Below are positions 24,867 to 34,600 of a stretch of DNA of 64,000 nucleotides, piece by piece. The notes below the pieces were generated by a model, which was not told the origin of the DNA, searched no databases, and saw only the letters and a program-made list of their open reading frames with translations. The stretch is from positions 1-64,000 of the forward strand of contig NZ_FUYE01000020.1 of the NCBI RefSeq assembly GCF_900167535.1, read 5' to 3'. The DNA comes from Prosthecobacter debontii. GTDB lineage: Bacteria > Verrucomicrobiota > Verrucomicrobiia > Verrucomicrobiales > Verrucomicrobiaceae. Each line of letters starts with the position of its first letter. Position 1 is the first letter of the stretch. Made by a program: the position numbers and the translations under genes.

Positions 24867-27800
24867 GGCAGACGTACACCCACCCGGTAGTAGGCACGCG
24901 GATCTGCTGAGGCGGGAACCATCGCTCGATAGCGATTCTCCCCTAGACTCTGAATCTCTGCATCACAGGGAGAGAAGTGAACCAAGTCCGCAGAACTTTG
25001 AACGACGAACTCGAAGGCTCCTGAGAGCGTATTGGTCCACGCAAACTCAATCACGAAACTGCCGTCAGGCTGTCGCTCCTGGGAAACAGGCCCGAAACGG
25101 AAAGTCGCAATTTCACCCGTAGGGCTGCTCTGGGCATCGGTGGGATCTGTGCCAGCCAGGAATTCCTGGAGCAAGCTGTAGCCGCTGCCATCCATGGACA
25201 GAGAGGCATTGAGCCCCATGCGTCCAAAAAACAGCAACTCCCATTCATCGGGTAACAAATTGCCGTCGGCATCGGTGGAACTCGGAAGAGGAAGGGTTGT
25301 TAGGCTCAAAGAAAGCACTTCCAGGGCCGATTTTCCACCGACACTGGGCAGATCATCGTAAGCGGTGATGGAAAACTGGCTCCCTGGGGTCACCCGAAAA
25401 TGCCCGGGGAGCTCAAACGGACGTCCTCTGGCATCCATGAGCACATACAACTCGCCCTCAGGCACGGACGCCGCATAGGTCAGCCCGTCCAGGGGCGTTT
25501 CTTCTGGGATCTGGAGGGTCAGAGTCACGTGCGATCTCACCGGTGAATCAAAGCGAAGCGGGTAGAGGATGGGATAAATCTGCTGCAGTTCAGCCTCCGT
25601 CAGATTGACGCGGTTGGCATATTCTTGGTCGAGATTGATGAAACGCACAAACTGCCGCAGCACGTCCAAAGGTGGTTTGAGCAGGCCAGGCTCTTCATCA
25701 TGGTGCTGGCTACTCACTCGGTAAACCTCACGGGCGAGACGCTTCAGCAGTTCGACGGCTGGATCCATGGCATCATTGCGCACCACCGTCTCATAATGTC
25801 TCAGCAGATCATGCAAGCGGACCGCTGTGGAAAACTGCGGGTCACCCACGGCACGTTCTAAGCTGCGCAGTTCCGCACTGGACACCGTGGAAGGGAAAAA
25901 GGGATCCCGATACTCATGCTCACGAAAAGGAGTTAGGCTGAAACCCGTCGTCGAGCCGCCTAACCCACGGAACTGCAACAGATCCGCAAGGCGTGCTTCC
26001 ATGAGCAGAAAAGCCAGGGTCTCATCCACCCCCACCGCCTTGATCACCAGAGGCGGACTGGCTGAGCGGTAAGCAGCCTGTGCTGCAGTAATCCAGCTCT
26101 GCACCTCGGTTCCGAGCGTTCCATCTTGGTATTGGTAGGCGACTTCGATCGGCACTGCCGGAGGCACCTCGATCAGCCCGATCAACTCCCTGCCACGCCG
26201 CTCCCCTTCCCCATCACTGCGCAGGGAATAATGCAGCGGTGTGCTAACGACTAACAAACGCTGCTGCGCCTCTGCGGGCTGAGCAGAAAAGACCGCGACC
26301 GGCTGATCCAAAGGCTTGTCCGCCGTGCCGGCACCTAACAAAGCTCCGTCCACTTCATGACACTCCACAGCAAGCCCCACGCTCGCGTAAACCTCATGGT
26401 TAGACCCGCCATCCCACGGCAGCGGCTGAATGGCGAGATTTAACTTAGCAGCGGTGTTAGCCCTTTCTTCATTCGGAAAACTCTCTGGATCATTGAGCAA
26501 GGTGCCTGCTAAAAGCTCCTCGAGATCACTGTATCCATCTCCATCCGAATCAGCTCCACCGGTGGGATCCAGGTTCCGGGCCACTTCGACAAAGTCCGGC
26601 ACGCCATCGCCATCCGCATCCTGCTTTTCGGGAGGTTGGTTGAAATGAAACACCACTCTTGTCACGGGCGTGCGCTCTCCTGTGGTCAGTTTGGCATAGG
26701 CTTCCACCGTTGTTTCCCGAAACAGATAGAATGGAGCCCCATAGGGCTCAAAGTCGACTGATCCCGTCCGCCGCACATGCAGGGAAGCACCGGGCTGCGC
26801 TGCGGTCAGGCTCACCAGCACAGCTTCACTGAAGACTCCCCCGCTCGGTGAAATACCAACGCCGGAGGAGACTTCCCCCAACACCCGAGGGGTTCGGTCC
26901 AGCCGAGCCAGGGAAATATCATCGCGGTATTGGTTAGCCAGGGCCCCCATAGCCCCCATGGGTTTGGGATTGAATTGGCGGGTAAAACGACTGCCTAGCC
27001 CCAGCGTGCTGCTCACAAAGGATTCTCCATCGGCTCGCGGAGTGGCTCCAAAAATCATCGCCGAGGACCAATCCCCCACGCTCCATTGCCCCACCAAGCG
27101 TGGGTTTTCCTCCAGAAAAGGCACCCCATTGAAGAAGAACACATTTCCCCACATGGCACTCCCCTGCCCGAGTCGTGGTAGCGTTCCCCCCGAATGGGCG
27201 AAGTAGCCCTCAGGCCCTCGACGATACAGACGATAAGCCACAGGTCCCCCATCGGCACCACGCCCGGTCAGCAGAGCAAAGGAACCGTCAGCCAAAACGA
27301 CAGCGGTCTGGGCTGCCCCAGGATCTCCGGTGAGATCCAGTGCTTTCTCCAAAATGAAGCCTCCGGCGCGGCTGAAGTCATAGATTCCTGCCGACCCATC
27401 GGCAGAGAGAATCAACATCTGATCCGCTTCCTCGGCCTCGCCTTTCAGCCGCAGCATCTGCGTCACTGGTGCGTCAAAGACGGCTGTTTGCCCCGGCAGA
27501 AAGCTCTTCTCGTTCGCCGCCACACTCAAGACGTCCACCTTCTCGTGACCAGGGACATAGATGAAAAAGTCACTCTGAGCTGAGTCGAACTGACCATAAG
27601 CGAGCCGCGAATCAGCACGCAAATCACTCACGGAAAGAGGATCGGAATAGTCTCCTGCGGGTAATGTGTGAACACGAAGGATGGCAGACACGGCCTGCTC
27701 GAAATAAGCAAGCCTCACCGTCCCCGTCCGAGAAAACGTCACCGGATTCCAGCCGCTCAGCGTGGCTGATGTGACCGAGCTCACCGTCGGGGTGAATTTC

Positions 27801-28297
27801 CCGTTCTGCAGATTCGCCATGAGACCGAGAGACTTCGTCCCCATGGAGCCACCCGCAAAAGCGATATCGTCGAACGCACCTTCGCCAAACGCAGCCAGGA
27901 ACTGCGGTTCCGCCAGAGGATACTGCGCCTGAAAAGGCAGCAGATCCTCTGCCTGGAGAGAAATCACCTCCACCCGATTCGCCAAGGGAGCCGTGAGTGC
28001 GAGGGTGTCTTGATCTGCCGATTGAAAGCGGCCCATCGCCATGCTGGAAACTTCAGGAATTCCAGACGCTACAGGTGGGCGGAAAATGAGGCTGCCATCG
28101 GCCTGCTGAATCCCCACGGTCACAACACCACTCACGCGATCCACCAGCACGGCATCTGAGCGTCCATCGCCATTGACATCTCCGGCTGTCGTAAAGCCGC
28201 TCGGAGATTCGTGGACAAACTCCGCCCCCTGCCCCCCACCGCTCAGGCTGAGAGCTAATAAGATCCACCGTAGGAAGTTCCAGTTCACGTTCTTCAT
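24863..28297 (-). CDS. Large secreted protein with FG-GAP-like and Ca-binding repeats (1144 aa)
   Basis: A protein of 1144 aa, function unknown. A signal peptide ends near GGGQGAEF; then TAGDVNGDGRSDAVLVDR, an FG-GAP/VCBS-like calcium motif (about 35-55). A chitobiase-like C-terminal domain (GGVFSEAVLVSLTAAQPGAS, about 480-550) leads into DADGDGVPDFVEV and DSDGDGYSDLEELLAG, thrombospondin-3/dockerin-like calcium repeats, with a related motif (DADGNLLPDEWELLFFG) near residue 1007. The ATG at 28297 overlaps the stop of the 1091-aa gene by four bases (ATGA), so the two are translationally coupled. The open frame extends upstream, but only inside that gene. Probably a surface or extracellular protein. 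Confidence 0.8.
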   Translation of the reverse strand: MKNVNWNFLRWILLALSLSGGGQGAEFVHESPSGFTTAGDVNGDGRSDAVLVDRVSGVVTVGIQQADGSLIFRPPVASGIPEVSSMAMGRFQSADQDTLALTAPLANRVEVISLQAEDLLPFQAQYPLAEPQFLAAFGEGAFDDIAFAGGSMGTKSLGLMANLQNGKFTPTVSSVTSATLSGWNPVTFSRTGTVRLAYFEQAVSAILRVHTLPAGDYSDPLSVSDLRADSRLAYGQFDSAQSDFFIYVPGHEKVDVLSVAANEKSFLPGQTAVFDAPVTQMLRLKGEAEEADQMLILSADGSAGIYDFSRAGGFILEKALDLTGDPGAAQTAVVLADGSFALLTGRGADGGPVAYRLYRRGPEGYFAHSGGTLPRLGQGSAMWGNVFFFNGVPFLEENPRLVGQWSVGDWSSAMIFGATPRADGESFVSSTLGLGSRFTRQFNPKPMGAMGALANQYRDDISLARLDRTPRVLGEVSSGVGISPSGGVFSEAVLVSLTAAQPGASLHVRRTGSVDFEPYGAPFYLFRETTVEAYAKLTTGERTPVTRVVFHFNQPPEKQDADGDGVPDFVEVARNLDPTGGADSDGDGYSDLEELLAGTLLNDPESFPNEERANTAAKLNLAIQPLPWDGGSNHEVYASVGLAVECHEVDGALLGAGTADKPLDQPVAVFSAQPAEAQQRLLVVSTPLHYSLRSDGEGERRGRELIGLIEVPPAVPIEVAYQYQDGTLGTEVQSWITAAQAAYRSASPPLVIKAVGVDETLAFLLMEARLADLLQFRGLGGSTTGFSLTPFREHEYRDPFFPSTVSSAELRSLERAVGDPQFSTAVRLHDLLRHYETVVRNDAMDPAVELLKRLAREVYRVSSQHHDEEPGLLKPPLDVLRQFVRFINLDQEYANRVNLTEAELQQIYPILYPLRFDSPVRSHVTLTLQIPEETPLDGLTYAASVPEGELYVLMDARGRPFELPGHFRVTPGSQFSITAYDDLPSVGGKSALEVLSLSLTTLPLPSSTDADGNLLPDEWELLFFGRMGLNASLSMDGSGYSLLQEFLAGTDPTDAQSSPTGEIATFRFGPVSQERQPDGSFVIEFAWTNTLSGAFEFVVQSSADLVHFSPCDAEIQSLGENRYRAMVPASADPRAYYRVGVRLP

Positions 28298-31200
28298 GGG
28301 ATTTGGACAGCGTTGGTGGTCAGGATCTCGGCGATCTCTCCGTTCTTGGCGTAGCGGACCAGCATGTAGGTGTAGGAGGCCCCGGCGATGACCGGGTTTC
28401 GATCGAGCCAAAAGATCTCCCCATGAATTCCGCCAGGGATGCCGCTGACCTGAATATTGATAAAAGGATCGTGGATCTGAGTCACATTGTCCGCATTCGC
28501 CGTCTCTTGCGTGTGGGCGATGACTTCCATCAGAGGAGACGCCTGGGCCGTATCCGCCGAGATGGGGAGCAAACTCACCGCCGAACTCGTCTGCATTCGG
28601 TAAAGCACACAAGGGAGCAATTCGTCCTCACGCTCGCTGTTGGCGGCGGCCGAGACCCGCCGAAACAGCATGGTCTTTGGATCGATGTGATCTTTGAGCG
28701 CATATTGGGGCAACCCCGTAGGCCCTGGATTTCCCACTTTGATCAAGGTGCTATTACCTCCCACATAATCGTATTCACCGATCCGAATCCCCACTCCCTG
28801 CCAATCTCCATTGGTAATCAACTTCGGGAGATACACGGCCCTGATGCGCGGATGAAACGTCGTCGCGGCCACAGCGTCGGGCAAATCTCGCGCAGGCCAA
28901 GGCACCTGGATCCCTGGATTAACCTCCGACGCATTCCACTGAAAGACCTGCATGTTGGAGAAACCACCGGCCAAGCGATCCCCAAAACGGCCTCGATCCA
29001 CAGCACGGACCAAGACGTGATAAGTCAGGAGTGTCTGAACTGGGACATCCACATAGAAGACCGCCCCGTCTTGGAGGGTCGCAAGTCCACCCACGAGCCC
29101 TGTCTGATAGACGCCAAAGTCCTGGCTAGGAGACGAAGGATTCCGCGTCGGACGAATGAGGGCCAGATTGTCACTGAGCAGGCTGCCACTCCAACCCGTG
29201 TTCGGTACCCCTTGCTTCTTGGCAATCCAAAGCTCAAAACGCTCCACACCATAAGAGGCACATGACCAACTCAGGCGTGCCTTGTTATTCGCCAGGTGCT
29301 CAGGAGGGAGCAACATGGGCACCGGCAAAGCGGCTGATGAACCGGTATGAATTTCCCCCCCTGCACGAACCAGCTCACTCGGCTGACCATTTTCATCGAA
29401 GCCTTGGACAAAATACTGATTGTCAGCCGGGGTCACGGGGAGCTCTCCATCACACCACTGCACCGGTGTGCCGGGCGTCACTTCTTGAACCGAAACCAAG
29501 GTCAGCGGCCCGTCATCCACCTGCCGATAGATCTTTAGCTCTCGTGTGCTAGGTGCCGGCATCACCGACATACAAATCGGAGACACGTCATCCGTTCCCG
29601 GCTGAGTCGTCAAATGGGTGCTGCCACAGGCCCCGCCAGCGATGGCCGGCGTGCTGTTGAGTGAAGCCGTAAAAAGGATCTGAAGTCGCTGATCTCGGGC
29701 TTTGGAGGGAGCCGAAACGGTCGCCTGCACCCAGTCACTGGTGCGCCCACCTCGCAGGGCAGCCCGACAGTAGATCTGGTTGGGCCAAGCCTCCCGTGAA
29801 AGCAGCAACCGAGCGATCTGGGACTCGGTGCCGCGATCTCCGAAATACACACGCCCCACGGGGCTGGCCACGTAAGTGAACCCATCGCCGAAACGAAACT
29901 CCGTCCATTCAAAGGTCTCTTGAAAGGGAGTCACGCACACCAATTCCAGATGATAAGCATTCTCCGTCAGTCCGGTTTCAGGTTTCAGCGACGCTGAGGT
30001 AAACTCCACCACAGGTTGATGACACTGAATCACTACCTGCCCGATAGGTGCTGCCGGGCCTTCAGGATCGCGAATCACGCCTCGAGAAGGAGCGCTGTGG
30101 GGTGAGGCGTTGGCCCCGCAGGCTCCGGAATCAAGCGCCCGCACCGTGTAAATGAATCCCGTCCCCGAGATGTCGGGCTGACCCTCAAGCGGAGGAAAAC
30201 GAGGCGCTCCATGGCCTGCATCCAGATAACGGTATTCCCTCGCTTCTGGATCATGAGGAATGATGGCTACACGATTCATTTCAGGCTGATTCCCCTTCTC
30301 CTGCATCTCCTCGAGACTGCTCCAGCGATAGACGTGATACGCGGACACACTGCTATCTGCATCCTGGACGGGTGCCCAACGCACCAGCAATTGCTGAATG
30401 CTTTCGCCATTCACATAATTCACCTCAGGAACCACCCGAACCTGGACGGGAGCCGGGGGTCTCATGCGATCACAAATCGTCGTGAGCCTACCTGGAGAAA
30501 CCTGGCCATCTCGCAACAGGATGTCTAACGCCGTGACGAAGTAATAATACTGGGCTCCGTTGGGCAGGGGCTCTCCACCCGGATCGAAGCGATCATTGTC
30601 ATCCGTAAAAAAGTAGGTGGTCTGATCCCCCGGATTCTCAGCCCCTGTCGCCCCAACTCCCTCATCCATGAGTTGATCGGGATAAATCGGCGCTGCATTC
30701 ACTTGGTGCACTTGGTCAGGCACCGTATGAGCCGCCGTCAGCAAGGTATCGGCACTCGGAGGTGTGTTTTGCCACTTGCGGGCACCGTTCTCCGCATAAG
30801 CACGCGTCACCCGATAGACGCGATACCCGGAATGTTTCAGAGCCAGTTCACGCAAGGAGTTAGGCGTGGCCCAACGCAGATGGACTGAAAGATGGCCTTC
30901 TTGTTTTCGGGCATCCGGCAAGAGCATCACATAAGGACGCCCAGGGGCGGGCAAACGGATCGCAGCAGAAGTATCCACCGTGACTCGTCCCAAGACTCGA
31001 ATATCCTCCTGAACCGCGGAGTCAAACTCACGCAGTTCATACGTGTAGCTCCCTGGAGCGGGAAGACGGTCTGGCAACGCCTGGCCTAAGGCCATGGCAA
31101 CCAGAGGGTGACTGCGGGCTACGAAGGCCAGAGAGGTGCGCCGCTCCGTATCGCCGCGCGTTCCTCGAATGACCGCGGACAGCCGTGCGGCGAGAGACAC

Positions 31201-31569
31201 CTCCTCGCTGGGCACGAGATCCTGAAACATCCGCCGCAGACTGCTGTTTAGGGCCTCCACATCCTGACCCAGACGCACAGCTCTGGGGATCAAGGCCTGG
31301 AGGGTGCGTTCATCACCTTGATCCGCCGTTACGGCCAATCGCTGAAACAATCCAGCCGGGGTATCCCGACGATACAGCGCCAATCGGCTTCCCTCAGCCA
31401 AGCTGTCTTCGGTGGACTGCCAGAGCAAATAGGCCCAGGACTGCCCTTCCACCTGAGTCGTGGTGCCCACCATGGAGATGAAACCCACATCATCCGGGAG
31501 CTGAGCCGATGCCATCCAGGGTAACACCCAGGAGAAACTCAAAACCAAAAAACAAAGAACAACCTTCAT
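28294..31569 (-). CDS. Large secreted protein with FN3-like domains (1091 aa)
   Basis: A protein of 1091 aa with a signal peptide (FLVLSFSWVLPWMASAQ). After an N-terminal domain with helical parts (about 80-170), most of it consists of repeated beta-sandwich-like units of about 100-130 residues that read like fibronectin type III: VHLRWATPNSLRELALKHSG then YRVYRVTRAY; LLVRWAPVQDADSSVSAYHV; LSWSCASYGVERFELWIAKK. No catalytic motif was seen. It follows the 1816-aa gene by 37 bp and overlaps the next gene by 4 bp, so the three are one transcription unit. A structural or adhesive surface role is inferred. Confidence 0.78.
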   Translation of the reverse strand: MKVVLCFLVLSFSWVLPWMASAQLPDDVGFISMVGTTTQVEGQSWAYLLWQSTEDSLAEGSRLALYRRDTPAGLFQRLAVTADQGDERTLQALIPRAVRLGQDVEALNSSLRRMFQDLVPSEEVSLAARLSAVIRGTRGDTERRTSLAFVARSHPLVAMALGQALPDRLPAPGSYTYELREFDSAVQEDIRVLGRVTVDTSAAIRLPAPGRPYVMLLPDARKQEGHLSVHLRWATPNSLRELALKHSGYRVYRVTRAYAENGARKWQNTPPSADTLLTAAHTVPDQVHQVNAAPIYPDQLMDEGVGATGAENPGDQTTYFFTDDNDRFDPGGEPLPNGAQYYYFVTALDILLRDGQVSPGRLTTICDRMRPPAPVQVRVVPEVNYVNGESIQQLLVRWAPVQDADSSVSAYHVYRWSSLEEMQEKGNQPEMNRVAIIPHDPEAREYRYLDAGHGAPRFPPLEGQPDISGTGFIYTVRALDSGACGANASPHSAPSRGVIRDPEGPAAPIGQVVIQCHQPVVEFTSASLKPETGLTENAYHLELVCVTPFQETFEWTEFRFGDGFTYVASPVGRVYFGDRGTESQIARLLLSREAWPNQIYCRAALRGGRTSDWVQATVSAPSKARDQRLQILFTASLNSTPAIAGGACGSTHLTTQPGTDDVSPICMSVMPAPSTRELKIYRQVDDGPLTLVSVQEVTPGTPVQWCDGELPVTPADNQYFVQGFDENGQPSELVRAGGEIHTGSSAALPVPMLLPPEHLANNKARLSWSCASYGVERFELWIAKKQGVPNTGWSGSLLSDNLALIRPTRNPSSPSQDFGVYQTGLVGGLATLQDGAVFYVDVPVQTLLTYHVLVRAVDRGRFGDRLAGGFSNMQVFQWNASEVNPGIQVPWPARDLPDAVAATTFHPRIRAVYLPKLITNGDWQGVGIRIGEYDYVGGNSTLIKVGNPGPTGLPQYALKDHIDPKTMLFRRVSAAANSEREDELLPCVLYRMQTSSAVSLLPISADTAQASPLMEVIAHTQETANADNVTQIHDPFINIQVSGIPGGIHGEIFWLDRNPVIAGASYTYMLVRYAKNGEIAEILTTNAVQIP

Positions 31570-31606
31570 GAGCTAAAAAGTTAAAATCTGAGCCTCCACA
31601 TCGAGA

Positions 31607-34600
31607 TCAATAATCCGCGTCCCAAGAGCCGCCCTGATAGGTGAAGCGAACCGTTTTGTTAAACCGCTTGCAGAAGGGACACACACCGATCTTGCCCTTG
31701 ATGCGGCCTTGACCCGAGAACCGAAAATCATCCCCCCGCTTCACGCCGATCAAATTGACATCCCCTCGGACGCTGATCACACAAAGCGCCTCACCGCTGG
31801 CACTCATCTGCATTTCGCCCCCCCAAGTCGGGCCTTCCGCGGCATAAAAGACGCCCGCGCCAATCCCTGCCGAAAGATTCAACAAGCAGCCAAAGTCCAC
31901 GATCGGCAGTCGGCCCGCACCAAAGACGTATCCACCTGTGAAACCTCCGCTGCCCAGCACGTTCCCCAGTTGCGGATTGAGAAAGAGGATCGGTTCCAGC
32001 GTGCAAGCGCGTCCCAAGAAAATACACCCTTCCAGCCCCGAGCCGGACAAACGCACCGCCCCTGCAAGCCCGACGTAATTTTCTCCCAGCACCAAACCGT
32101 TCTGCCCCGGTGCCATGCCGATTTTCACCGTCCCTTTCACATCCGTGACCTCCGCACCGCCAAACCCCATACTGCCGACCGTCTCAAAACGTCCGCCAAC
32201 ACTGATGGGCAGAGGCACGCCCTGAGGAGCATAGAAACCCACCGTTGCCTCCACGTCTGCCTGCACGCCCGGGCTGAGCCATTCTAAAGAGGTGTTACGA
32301 GCACCCAGTGTGACTTCTCCCGCCGAGACAGGCGATGGCCCTCCCATATCAGGGCAACCTCCCGGCCCCACACTGTCCAACTGCTGAAAGCGAGCATACC
32401 CATCGAATCTGAGCGGCGTCTCATCGGGGATGCCGAGTTGCAGCCGTGCATCTAGCCGCAGTTCTCGCAAGGCTTCGCCCTGAATATGGGCATGGCCTGT
32501 GATGCGTCCTGCTTGGATCACATCCCCCAACCCCTTGGCATAACCATTGAGAGTATCGTCCAGGCCCGACAGCGCCCCGGTCAACGCCTTGCGGATGATC
32601 TGATTCACCTCGTCAAAGGCCGCATCCACCGCTTCTCGATAAGCGAGATGCACCACCTGCAGTTTCGCCCGCAAGGCTTCCTGCACCCCCCGTATCGCAG
32701 GGGTAGCCATCAGCCGAGTCAGCAACTCCCGTCGGACTCGACTTTCGATATCTTCCCTCAAGCGATCCAGGTAAGCGTTCATCTCCGCTTCTGTTGGGAA
32801 GGTGCTTGTGGCCTCATTCAACACCTCGTCCAAATAAGCCTGCACGGCATCGGCGAGCGCCTCCAAGACCAAACCTTGCAGGTCAATATCAAGCTGCGTC
32901 TGTAAGTCCGTCAGTTGGTCCAAGAACCCGTGATTGGGCAGTTCAAAATCGAGTTGCTTTCTCAAGGCCGAGATGGCCTCTCGAATATCCAGAAAGGAAG
33001 CCTGAATCTGGGATAGCGCGCCTTCCGCCTCTTGGATGAAGGTAAAACGGGGCGCGGACTGGATCACATTAACATACTGAGGGGCCAAATCCGTCACGAG
33101 GTTCTGCACCAGAGCATCCAACACCGCACGGCTTCCGAAAGCATCACGCCCCAGAACACCGGCGTTCGGGAGTGGATTCTCAAGATCATCCGCATCTCCA
33201 GCGAAGGCGAAGAGCGAGGTCTCGATCCCTGACAAGCGTAAATTTAATGAGGGCACGAGACCCGCCTGTGTATCCAGGTCACCTACCCAGGACGCGAGAT
33301 GGGTTGAGATCGGCACCAGAGGTGGTCCCTCGATCTGACTGACCTGCTCCCGATCCGCCGCCTCCCGGGAGGGTCTCAGGTAAGTATCCACCACATCCTT
33401 AACGGCTTGACGCACATCTTGTTGGGCCGCCACCGCCTCTCCCGCAGCGGCCTTAACGTGAACAAAAAACACCTCCAAGCCTGGATTGACGACTCCCGCC
33501 ACCGTCTCCGCCAGCATCGCGTCCAGTCGATCCGTTAACAGGTCTGCAAAACCATCCACTCCGCCTTCAATGCCTGCCAAAACTTGATCTCCAGCAGAAC
33601 GGGCTAGGCTGCTCGCCACCCCCACATTTTCATCCACCAGATTGGTCAAGGCATTGCTGATGCTGATGCGGGGTAGGCCCGTGTATTCGACTCCGAAAGA
33701 TATCTCAGTCTGATCAGGACTGAGATAATCCACCCGATGCTGAGCCTCCATGATGAGAAGATCCGCAGGCACGGTCGAAGGAGATTTGAAGGTGCGTCTA
33801 GCGCTGTTCCATTGCAGCGGGTAGTTGAAATCAAGGAGACCTAACCAGAGCTGATGTGCATGGGTGCGATGAGCTTCACTGCTCCGATAACTCGCCGGAC
33901 TGCTGCCGGTGAAACCCACATGAGCAGCGTCAAAGTCCCGGTCGGTAAACATTTCTCCCCATCCACCCGTCACATGCAGACTCGCCAAGGGTTCGGCGGG
34001 ATTGGCGCTCGTATGCGCATGCACTTTCAAATCCTCAAAGAAAGGCACATCCATACGGCCCACCAGATTCCAAAAGCCGACGCGATCGACATCCGGTGGA
34101 CGACTATCCGCAGCTTCGTGGTTGAGATAAGCCCACCTCGTTGGCGTGAATGCATAAGACTCCGCTGGAGATTCGGAAGTCCGCTTCGGACCATCCACCC
34201 GGAACACCGCAGGCAGCGGTAACTCTGAGGTGATGTCAGCCAGATGATCTGCCGGACGAATGACCTGGCCATTCTGGCGGAATCCCAAAACACCGGTCAA
34301 GGGCTGCGAAATATTTTTGGCCGCCAACCTCATAGCCACGGTTAGAAACCCTGCCGACGGATCACAAATGCCCTCATGCTTAAACTCCAGGCCGAAGGCG
34401 GTGAAGGGTGCCTGCCAGTAATCCAAGTCTTCCGTCAAGCTGCCCCCTGCCATTCCCCCGATGGAAGGTGCCCCTAAACAAGTGAAGGTCAGATCATCAA
34501 AAGCCAGGGTGAAATCCGAAGGCTCTGGAACCAGAAGTGAGCCATCGGTGCGAGAAAGGATGTTTTCATTGCTCAGCCAACTCAGACCGAAGGTGTCAAA

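Noticed and set aside
28298..28612. Upstream extension of the 1144-aa protein
   Set aside because: The added residues lie inside the 1091-aa gene and look random; the ATG at 28297 has a signal peptide and a 4-bp ATGA overlap.
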